A DNA stretch of 64,000 bases, taken from assembly GCA_032622095.1 (NCBI GenBank), contig CP136061.1:230638944-230702943 (forward strand). Reading direction: 5' to 3'. The stretch is from Siphonodentalium dalli. Lineage: Eukaryota; Mollusca; Scaphopoda; Gadilida; Siphonodentaliidae. Under the pieces are notes generated by a model that was given only the letters and a program-made list of their open reading frames with translations, did not search any database and was not told the DNA's origin. A program made the position numbers and the translations under genes. Shown here piece after piece: positions 56,187-64,000 of the stretch; the stretch's first letter is position 1, and every line of letters begins with the position of its first letter.

Positions 56187-58412
56187 GCCAAAACAATCAC
56201 GTAAAACGGTACATCAGTCCTTAGTCAAAACAATCACGTAAAGAGGTACATCAGTCCTTAGTCAAATCAATCATGTAAAGCGGTACAACAGTCCGTAGTC
56301 AAAACATTCACGTAAAGCGGTACATCAGTCCTTAGTCAAAACAATCACGTAAAGCGGTACAACAGTCCTTAGTCAAAACAATCACGTAAAGCGGTACATC
56401 AGTCCTTAGTCAAAACAATCACGTAAAGCGGTACATCAGTCCTTAGTCAAAACAATCATGTAAAGCGGTACAACAGTCCGTAGTCAAAACAATCACGTAA
56501 AGCGGTACATCAGTCCTTAGTCAAAACAATCACGTAAAGCGGTACAACAGTCCTTAGTCAAAACAATCACGTAAAGCGGTACATCAGTCCTTAGTCAAAA
56601 CAATCACGTAAAGCGGTACAACAGTCCTTAGTCAAAACAATCACGTAAAGCGGTACATCAGTCCTTAGTCAAAACAATCACGTAAAGCGGTACATCAGTC
56701 CTTAGTCAAAACAATCATGTAAAGCGGTACAACAGTCCGTAGTCAAAACAATCACGTAAAGCGGTACATCAGTCCTTAGTCAAAACAATCACGTAAAGCG
56801 GTACAACAGTCCTTAGTCAAAACAATCACGTAAAGCGGTACAACAGTCCTTAGTCAAAACAATCACGTAAAGCGGTACAACAGTCCTTAGTCAAAACAAT
56901 CACGTAAAGCGGTACATCAGTCCTTAGTCAAAACAATCACGTAAAGCGGTACATCAGTCCTTAGTCAAAACAATCACGTAAAGCGGTACATCAGTCCTTA
57001 GTCAAAACAATCATGTAAAGCGGTACATCAGTCCTTAGTCAAAACAATCATGTAAAGCGGTACAACAGTCCGTAGTCAAAACAATCACGTAAAGCGGTAC
57101 ATCAGTCCTTAGTCAAAACAATCACGTAAAGCGGTACAACAGTCCTTAGTCAAAACAATCACGTAAAGCGGTACATCAGTCCTTAGTCAAAACAATCACG
57201 TAAAGCGGTACATCAGTCCTTAGTCAAAACAATCATGTAAAGCGGTACAACAGTCCGTAGTCAAAACAATCACGTAAAGCGGTACATCAGTCCTTAGTCA
57301 AAACAATCACGTAAAGCGGTACAACAGTCCTTAGTCAAAACAATCACGTAAAGCGGTACATCAGTCCTTAGTCAAAACAATCACGTAAAGCGGTACATCA
57401 GTCCTTAGTCAAAACAATCACGTAAAGCGGTACATCAGTCCTTAGTCAAAACAATCACGTAAAGTGGTACATCAGTCCTTAGTCAAAACAATCACGTAAA
57501 GCGGTACATCAGTCCTTAGTCAAAACAATCACGTAAAGCGGTACAACAGTCCTTAGTCAAAACAATCACGTAAAGCGGTACATCAGTCCTTAGTCAAAAC
57601 AATCACGTAAAGCGGTACATCAGTCCTTAGTCAAAACAATCACGTAAAGCGGTACAACAGTCCTTAGTCAAAACAATCACGTAAAGCGGTACATCAGTCC
57701 TTAGTCAAAACAATCACGTAAAGCGGTACATCAGTCCTTAGTCAAAACAATCACGTAAAGCGGTACAACAGTCCTTAGTCAAAACAATCACGTAAAGCGG
57801 TACATCAGTCCTTAGTCAAAACAATCACGTAAAGCGGTACATCAGTCCTTAGTCAAAACAATCATGTAAAGCGGTACAACAGTCCGTAGTCAAAACAATC
57901 ACGTAAAGCGGTACATCAGTCCTTAGTCAAAACAATCACGTAAAGCGGTACAACAGTCCTTAGTCAAAACAATCACGTAAAGCGGTACATCAGTCCTTAG
58001 TCAAAACAATCACGTAAAGCGGTACATCAGTCCTTAGTCAAAACAATCACGTAAAGCGGTACATCAGTCCTTAGTCAAAACAATCACGTAAAGTGGTACA
58101 TCAGTCCTTAGTCAAAACAATCACGTAAAGCGGTACATCAGTCCTTAGTCAAAACAATCACGTAAAGCGATACATCAGTCCTTAGTCAAAACAATCACGT
58201 AAAGAGGTACATCAGTCCTTAGTCAAAACAATCACGTAAAGCGGTACATCAGTCCTTAGTCAAAACAATCACGTAAAGCGGTACATCAGTCCTTAGTCAA
58301 AACAATCACGTAAAGCGGTACATCAGTCCTTAGTCAAAACAATCACGTAAAGCGGTACAACAGTCCTTAGTCAAAACAATCACGTAAAGCGGTACATCAG
58401 TCCTTAGTCAAA
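56187..58412. repeat. 37-bp satellite, about 60 units
   Basis: The unit is TCAAAACAATCACGTAAAGC followed by GGTACATCAGTCCTTAG (37 bp), tandem without spacers from about 56187 to 58412. Variable positions are CACG/CATG, CATCAG/CAACAG and CCTTAG/CCGTAG. The combination CATG + CAACAG + CCGTAG travels together (units near 56270, 56455, 56715, 57050, 57235 and 57860), giving higher-order blocks. Stops occur in the frames, so it is non-coding. Confidence 0.97.
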
Positions 58413-58429
58413 AGTCATCTTCTTTATGG

Positions 58430-58511
58430 ACTGCCAATATGGAGACACTCGAATCAAACGGGCGTATTGTCATCCTTGCAAAAAAGGGAAATTCGTATGT
58501 TATGCAACTCG

Positions 58512-58550
<39 letters not shown>

Positions 58551-58865
58551 ACACTCTCCACTCTCTCTCTCATTCTCTTCCATTCCCTTTCTCACCCTTA
58601 ACTTCCGTATTACAATGTAATACCGTATCTCAATCCTAGATAATATTCCAATCAATCAAAACTATATATCCCGTCTGCTTTACCCCAAGTGATATTTTTG
58701 TCACTTGAGGTAACATTTATTCCACGAGGAGAGGACTTTAAAAAAGCATTTTGCTTGTTGTCCAATCCTCTTCATAAATCTATATATGTCTACATGTATA
58801 TTATGTTTAAGTCATGTGTTTGATTTTTTAAAATAAATATTGTTTACACCAAAACCAACTCGCAA
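58430..58865 (+). mobile_element. LINE 3' UTR fragment, + strand, same family as 46.6-50.7 kb
   Basis: After the CT tract come CCCGTCTGCTTTACC, GCTTGTTGTCCAATCCTCTT, TATATTATGTTTAAGTC and AAATAAATATTGTTTACACC, the order seen in the minus-strand LINE tail. Starts right at the edge of the 37-bp satellite. The 5' limit within 58430-58510 is uncertain. Confidence 0.6.
58511..58570. repeat. CT microsatellite
   Basis: About 18 CT repeats followed by interrupted CTCTCT runs. It occupies the same relative place as the GA tract in the minus-strand LINE 3' UTR. Confidence 0.9.
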
Positions 58866-59215
58866 ACAATCAGCAGATAAAATCCTTGAATAGCGTGAGA
58901 GGCTCAGACCGAACATTTATATGGAAAAAGTGTTGAAGATATAACTGAGCTTGTAGATACTTCCAGTCTCTTTATATTCAAGAATGTGTTCGCCAGAACG
59001 TACACACGCTGCTCATAATTAAAACGAACCAATCGTGTATACTGATACGCAAAGGCGACCACCATAGTGGGGGATCTATAATAGCCGTCTAATCACATTA
59101 ATTAGATAATCCTACATCGCGGCGATGTCTATTCGATCGACGACCACATAGAGTTTCGCGTTGATCCTGGCCCGGTATAAACTACCTGGATTATATATAA
59201 ACCTGGTGGATGAAT

Positions 59216-59238
59216 ACATATATATATATATATATATT
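59216..59238. repeat. TA microsatellite next to the KS exon acceptor
   Basis: About ten TA repeats end a few bases before the acceptor ttccacacag, taking up the usual place of a longer polypyrimidine tract. Confidence 0.85.
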
Positions 59239-59246
59239 CCACACAG

Positions 59247-59407
59247 ATTTGAGTCATGGGACAACAACTTTTTCGGAATCAGTGATGCGGAAGCTGAGAC
59301 CATGGACCCGCAGCAATCCATTGTGCTGGAGTGCACTCACATGGCTCTGGAAAACGCAGGAATAAGAAAGACAGATATAGACGGATCGAGAACAGGGGTT
59401 TTCATAG
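59247..59407 (+). CDS. internal exon of an animal polyketide/fatty-acid synthase ketosynthase (partial gene)
   Basis: A 161-base exon between the acceptor ttccacacag and the donor GGTAGGTG. It encodes FESWDNNFFGISDAEAETMD, then PQQSIVLECTHMALENAGI and GSRTGVFIG. This is the KS N-terminal block F-x-FFGIS-EAE-MDPQQ-LLE-A-ALE-AGI...GS-TGVFxG of type I PKS/FAS. It enters in phase 2 and leaves in phase 1. The KS active-site Cys and His lie in later exons, which I could not find before 64000; earlier exons were also not found. Asp-Pro-Gln-Gln is intact and no stop interrupts it, so it may be an exon of a live gene with long introns, or an isolated duplicate. Ketosynthases catalyse decarboxylative condensation of acyl chains in the cytosol. 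Confidence 0.75.
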
Positions 59408-59470
59408 GTAGGTGTTGTACAGAATATTTACATTTTGTGAGGCAGAAGGAACAACGTCTGAGTCACATCC

Positions 59471-59799
59471 GTTTAAGTGGTCCTACTAATTTCTTATGGT
59501 TGTGGTGGGTCCTGCTGAATTGATATGGTGCTGGTAGGGAAAACTGATGCTGTTATTGTTAAGAAAAAAAAATACTATATGTTGTAAATTACTATCACAA
59601 TGGCTGCCCGTGTCGTCTTGCAAACACCAGGGTAACCATTATTATTTTTAATCACTTTGATTAGTCAAACGCCGCGAACACGAACCATTTAGAAAATATT
59701 ATAATAGTTTTTCGTAACAGCAGCAGTTTGTCCTACCAGCATGATATAATTTCAGCTGGATTCACCAACATCATAGCAAATTAGCAGGATCACTTAACA
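59471..59799. mobile_element. MITE with terminal inverted repeats and AGCAAATTAGCAGGA-type subrepeats
   Basis: The left end GTTTAAGTGGTCCTACTAAT is mirrored by ATTAGCAGGATCACTTAAC at the right end. Each arm holds a subrepeat GGTGGGTCCTGCTGAATT / CACCAACATCATAGCAAATT. The right-arm subrepeat is the same as the 29-bp minisatellite unit at 21695-22672. It lies in the intron after the KS exon. Confidence 0.7.
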
Positions 59800-60430
59800 G
59801 GTGGTGTGAGTGTGTTATGGTTTATATCCATGACATTAATCCAGGTCAAAGTTTGCACAACATTTTGAATAAAGAATTTCTCTGAAACTATCCAGCGATA
59901 GTCACATATATTTACCGCCATTGCACGGAAACATGGAGCCGGCACCATGGGTGGGGTAATTGTAATTGACTGTAATTAATTACATTTTTTCAAGTAATTG
60001 TACGTAATTGAGTTTATTTTCAATTACATTTAATTGTAATTGGTTAGGATGTAATTGTAATTATGCTCTAATTTTAATAACTTCAAATTCACAGGTGCTT
60101 CTTTCTTTTCAAAGTTCTCTTTCATGATTCATCCAATGGTTTCTTCAAATTGTTTCATCAAAACTCCAAAGTGTACGACTGGTGATTGGCTATCACTATG
60201 TTGTCACAACACTGAGTTTCTATCCACTGTGTCTCAATGGTGAATTTTGTTGACACCTCCTGTTTGTTTGCTTAAGCATTGGTTAGCCTTTGAGGTAGAA
60301 GGCTTGTTTTGATAAATACAATGAGAAACACATTTCAAATAATTGACAATAGATCACTAATAATCACTCTTATGATCATGTTTTCATTACCTCCATCTGC
60401 TATGGTATATAAGCTATGATAGTTGTGTGA
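59800..60430. other. no gene seen; TAATTAC-rich tract
   Basis: TGTAATTGACTGTAATTAAT and related ATGTAATTGTAATTA repeats occupy about 59957-60065 (imperfect short tandem repeat). The rest is unassigned. Confidence 0.45.
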
Positions 60431-60439
60431 AATTCATAC

Positions 60440-60570
60440 TCTGATGATCGTCGAGCGGAGCACACGATATATTGCTTTGTTGTGTGCTGGCTGTTCCGAT
60501 CATCAGACGTTAGCACGAGTGAGTTATGTGGATTTGTAACCTCCGGGGAGCAGCCGCCCTCGTGCTAACG
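60440..60570. other. two adjacent hairpins upstream of a GC-rich ORF
   Basis: TCTGATGATCG (60440-60450) pairs with CGATCATCAGA (60497-60507), with a nested AGCACAC/GTGTGCT pair. CGTTAGCACGAG (60508-60519) pairs exactly with CTCGTGCTAACG (60559-60570). The hairpins abut. They may be a structured 5' leader of the element whose ORF begins near 60770-60836, but that role is inference. Confidence 0.6.
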
Positions 60571-60769
60571 CCGGCCTGAGTGAGATGGTTTTGGATTAGG
60601 CTCAGGACGGATTATGGAACTAATCCCCGACGCCGCGTTAGCTGCAATGCAAAGCAGTCGGATAGTGGACACTGCTATCTGATCCTTTGCATTGAATTCC
60701 GGACACAAGATGGTGGCATCCAGAGGTCTACTGCCCGGGACAGGAACGCCGATACCACCCGCCGTACCA

Positions 60770-61387
60770 TGAAGAAAGGGCCTCAAAAGAAGAAGACACC
60801 TTCTAGACGGAGAAGTGACGCCGCCAGACGGGAGAATGGAAGAAGAAGGGGTGACCGTTGATCTGCCGGTCACCCCTCCCCGTGTGGTTCAGTCGACGTC
60901 CAGTGTCACAGCCGGTAGGTCAGAGTTGTCTGAGAGACGCCCAGACGACCAGACCTGCATGGAGGCAGGCGACATTGCACCAGCTAGCAGGGACTCCGTT
61001 GATCTGCCGGAAGTCCCTGCTGTCGTCGTCGAGCCGAGCGGAGACAGGGGCGTGGACACCACCCCAGATGTTCCTGCCGCCAGCTTCGACGTGGAGTTGG
61101 AGAGCCTTCCACCTCGGACACCGGAATTCCACCCTATCCCGGTGTCCCCCAGCTCCACCACCACCAACAACAACAACAATCATGTCGAAGATGAACTAGA
61201 GGAACTAAAAAAGCAATGGAGAGAAAAAGATGAAAACTTACGGAGAGAACAACAAAATGACAGAAGAGAACAAGAACAACTAGTAAGAGAACAAGAACAA
61301 CTAGTAGAACATCTCATACAACAACACCAACAGAAATCTCCACAATCTTCGACAGAAAAGGCAAACCCAAAGAAAAAGAAGAAATAG
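60770..61387 (+). CDS. Arg/Lys-rich then acidic/coiled-coil ORF, probable mobile-element ORF1 or gag-like
   Basis: Two overlapping + frames. The first starts MKKGPQKKKTPSRRRSDAAR (ATG about 60770) and stops near 60861. The second has ATG at 60836 and runs 183 codons to TAG at 61385-61387. The second product is disordered and Pro/Ser/Asp-rich (DLPVTPPRVVQSTSSVTAGR, VDLPEVPAVVVEPSGDRG). It then has an N-run and a long charged coiled coil (ELEELKKQWREKDENLRREQ and QEQLVREQEQLVEHLIQQHQ), and ends NPKKKKK. Base composition is markedly richer in G+C than the flanks, so it is foreign to its surroundings. I recognise no enzyme domain; ORF1/gag of a retroelement is the best guess. Confidence 0.4.
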
Positions 61388-61439
61388 TCCAACATCACTA
61401 AATTGCTCATTCTTTTTTGTTATGTATTCTTAATTAAAG

Positions 61440-61938
61440 GCAATAACATGAGGGGTGATGGAAAGGGTCTCTCGAATATAGCTGTTTGAAATTATTTCAT
61501 GGGGAATATAAAATATTTAAGTGGTGTACGAGATTACTTACCCTTGTAAATCTTGTCTTCTCTATATAGCGATGGCATTTTTTTGTGGGGTGATAGAAAA
61601 CCGTTGAAATTTTTCCAGGGTGATATAAATTTTACAATGGGTATACGAGATTGTTATTACCATTGTAAAACTTGTCTTCTTTATTCAGCGACATTTTTGC
61701 GGACTAATACGAAATTATTGAAAAATTCCCAGGGTAATATCAATTTTCAAGGGGCGTACTGTAAATCATATATTCGCTATAGTATAATACGGCATATATC
61801 CTCCGTATACGCCATACTACGGCGAATATACGCCGCACTACGGTTCAACTCTCGGTCCTTTCGACCATCCCGGGGTTAGCCCCCCCCCCCCCCAAACAAC
61901 CCATATATAAATTCATACCAACCATTACTAATAGCAAC
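61440..61938. other. repeats of ~120 bp and poly-C tract
   Basis: GGGTGATAGAAAACCGTTGA and GGGTGATATAAATTTTACAA-like segments recur at about 61452, 61588 and 61619, with TTGTAAA(A/T)CTTGTCTTC(T) at 61545 and 61664. TACGGCGAATATACGCCGCACTACGG is a small inverted motif near 61810. A C-run of about 14 lies at 61879-61893. Confidence 0.5.
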
Positions 61939-62154
61939 ATGAATACAAACAGTTCTTCGTTAATCTGGCAGCATTTAGATTTGCCGAAAGACGCATCGAG
62001 TCATATGAAAGTGAAGTGTAAGCTTTGCTTATCTACAATCTCTCAGTCCGGCCAGCACATATTTTCTACGGCTCATATTCGCCATAGTATGGCGTATATA
62101 TTCAAACAGCTATATTCCCTATATCGTACAGTCTATAACTGTTATACAATGTAG
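61939..62154 (+). pseudogene. BED-type zinc-finger fragment (hAT/ZBED N-terminus)
   Basis: ATG at 61939 encodes MNTNSSSLIWQHLDLPKDAS followed by HMKVKCKLCLSTISQSG. The W-x2-hydrophobic...K-x-C-x2-C...S-G pattern is that of BED fingers at the start of hAT transposases and ZBED proteins. The distal H-x-H part is not clear; the frame ends at 62154 in unrelated-looking sequence. A CATATTCGCCATAGTATGGC motif in the tail matches upstream CATATATTCGCTATAGTATA (about 61770), so the 3' part has been replaced by a repeat. Confidence 0.45.
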
Positions 62155-62510
62155 CAAAGATATTATCAAATGCGGTCTTGTTTTCCGCTCGATTCGTTGT
62201 GCCAATATGCAACCCTTACAAATTAGCCAAACATCCTAAAATCCAATATGTTAAATTTATATTACCTTCAAAAAGTCTGAAAGTCGAAAGTCATTGTGCA
62301 AAGCTACGTTGATTCCCGATTTGTTGGTTATGATGAAAACATTTTGAAAGACAGCTATATTCCTTTCAGCATATACAAGCAGTCTAACAAAATATAGTTA
62401 CTTTTCTTGGCTCGTTTTGGTTATATCAACCGCGTTTTCTATCTGTTGTAAAATCTTGTTAATAAAGACAGGGGATAAATGTGTTACACGGCTTGTTAAA
62501 GACATAAAGT
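62155..62510. other. no gene seen
   Basis: AT-rich sequence between the BED fragment and the 5'-truncated LINE. Nothing assigned. Confidence 0.4.
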
Positions 62511-62511
62511 A

Positions 62512-64000
62512 ATGAAGATAGCAAAAGTTATACCCCTCTTCAAATCAGGCGACCAAAAGATAATGGGAAATTATCGCCCAATAAGTATTCTGCCCATTTT
62601 TTCTAAAATCTTAGAAAAAATTGTATGTCACAGACTAGTTGTTTTTTTTAAATAAACATGATACTCTCTATCATAATCAATATGGGTTTAGAAAAGATCA
62701 TTCAACAATTCATCCAATTTTGAAGCTACTCTATGATGTGGGTTTGAATAATGATAAGGATAAAGATTGTACGCTATCTGTATTTATTGATTTTTCCAAA
62801 GCTTTTGACACAATAAATCATGAAATTTTGCTAAATAAACTTGATTCTTATGGAATAAGAGGCAAAGCCAATGAGTGGTTTAGAAATTATCTGACAAATA
62901 GATACCAATGTGTGGAACTGGAAGGTGTGGTTTCTTCTAAACTTCCAATTACATGTGGAGTCCCCCAGGGATCTGTTGCAGGTCCGATTCTTTTTCTGGT
63001 CTATGTTAATGATATGCACAGATCTAATAACCTATCACTTTTATCCTTTGCTGATGACACAACTGTGTATTCTTCACATCACAACCTTGATTATTTGTAT
63101 GACTACTTCAACAAAGAGCTTGAAAAATTGAGTACTTGGTGTAGAGCAAACAAACTATCATTAAATACAAATAAGACTAAATATATGGTGATACAACCAA
63201 TAAATGGCCCGTATTTAGTTGCAAATAGAATGTTGAATATAAATAAACAGCCGATTGAAAGGATAGGATCCGATTGTCAAGAAAAATCTTTCAAATTTTT
63301 AGGTATTCACATAGATGAACATCTGACATTTGAATACCATGTGAAATCTGTTTGTGCGAAAATGTCTAATTCTCTTTATGCTATAAATCGAGTAAAAAAT
63401 TTCCTTTCTTTCGATTGTCTTAGAATGCTATATCTTACCTTAGTACATTCTCACATTCTTTATGGAATTGAGTTATGGGGAAATGCAAGTACTCAAAATC
63501 AAGTTATTGTACTTCAGAAAAAGGCAATTCGAGCTATTAATAAAAAACGCTACAATAGTCACACCGAACCATTATTTAAATCTAATAACATTTTGAAGCT
63601 GCAGGATGAGTATATGCATCGGATATGTTTATTTATGCACGACTGGAAATATGTAAATGTTCCCAAATCATTTATTAATAGTTTTAGAATATATAAACAT
63701 CCGAGTATGAGTACTAGGTCCTCAGGAAAAATACAGGAAACAAGGGCTCGCATTAAATTCACTGAAAAACTACCCCTCCATGTATTTCCAAACATTTGGA
63801 ACACTCTTGACGTTACTCTACAGAATATCCAATCGAAGCCAGGCTTTAAGAACAAATTTACCAAATCAATTATTGACAATTATTCTTCGAATATTAAGTG
63901 CAAAAACAAGTTTTGTCCAGATTGTACTAAAAAGATAGAATTAACTCTAACTTTTGGAATTGAACTTCCAATAAGGAAAGAAATTATAACTATAAAACGA
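62512..64000 (+). pseudogene. LINE reverse transcriptase, 5'-truncated, runs off the window
   Basis: From 62512: KIAKVIPLFKSGD and NYRPISILPIFSKILEKIV in one frame, stopping at 62653-62655 after a T8 run (62642-62649). The next frame, +1, is open from about 62648 to 64000 (over 450 codons): FLNKHDTLYHNQYGFRKDHS, VFIDFSKAFDTINHEIL (catalytic Asp), CGVPQGSVAGPILFLVYVND, LLSFADDTTVYS (catalytic Asp pair), FKFLGIHIDEHLTFEYH, then HSHILYGIELWGNA and a C-terminal region with CPDC. No endonuclease precedes it, so the insertion is 5'-truncated. Style differs from the 47-50 kb LINE (GVPQGSVAGP versus GVTQGSVLGP), so it is a separate Jockey/CR1-group family. Confidence 0.85.

Noticed and set aside
56187-58412. 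CRISPR array (regular short repeats)
   Set aside because: Units are contiguous with no variable spacers, and the context is eukaryotic; it is a satellite.
60440-60480. CTGATGA motif as a hammerhead ribozyme core
   Set aside because: The second conserved core element (GAAA) does not follow a stem II at the required position; only simple hairpins are supported.

Overview
The window looks like AT-rich nuclear DNA from a metazoan, most likely a marine invertebrate (lophotrochozoan or invertebrate deuterostome); the species cannot be fixed from sequence alone. The evidence is spliced genes with long introns, an ependymin-related (EPDR) secreted protein with an N-terminal CC pair, an exon of an animal-type polyketide/fatty-acid synthase ketosynthase, a PAN/apple-like exon, and a dense load of CR1/Jockey-type LINEs (one with a 2A peptide), hAT, TTAA-specific and Helitron-like elements.

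The best host gene is the EPDR gene on the + strand, 14501-34701. Five exons with GT/AG junctions and matching phases (0, 0, 1, 1) encode 197 residues: signal peptide, six cysteines, two N-glycosylation sequons and the ependymin CIP and carboxy-terminal motifs. Its introns are filled with repeats; intron 3 ends with a ~1 kb minisatellite about 50 bases before exon 4, and intron 4 is 11.7 kb.

Layout. 1-5 kb: a TTAA-flanked element with two giant palindromes, a minus-strand PAN-like first exon (2968-3312) and a possible divergent small gene. 5.2-7.4 kb: a hAT element with 8-bp target duplication nested in an older inverted-repeat element. 9.9-13.8 kb: foldback elements and a decayed LINE ORF1 split by a TTAA-specific element. 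14.5-34.7 kb: EPDR gene. 34.8-36.3 kb: 36-bp minisatellite invaded by a second hAT element. 37-42 kb: mostly unassignable. 42.3-45.1 kb: head-to-tail Helitron-like units rich in TCAAGGTCA. 45.3-50.7 kb: a minus-strand LINE with 2A peptide, endonuclease and reverse transcriptase. 53.6-54.2 kb: another LINE ORF1. 56.2-58.4 kb: a 37-bp satellite of about 60 units. 59.2-59.4 kb: the ketosynthase exon. 60.4-62.2 kb: ORFs of probable mobile-element origin. 62.5-64 kb: a + strand LINE reverse transcriptase running off the window.

The host genes seen here do not form an evident pathway; the dominant theme is nested mobile elements and minisatellites remodelling the introns and flanks of a small secreted-protein gene. 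Nothing prokaryotic (operons, CRISPR, phage) is present.
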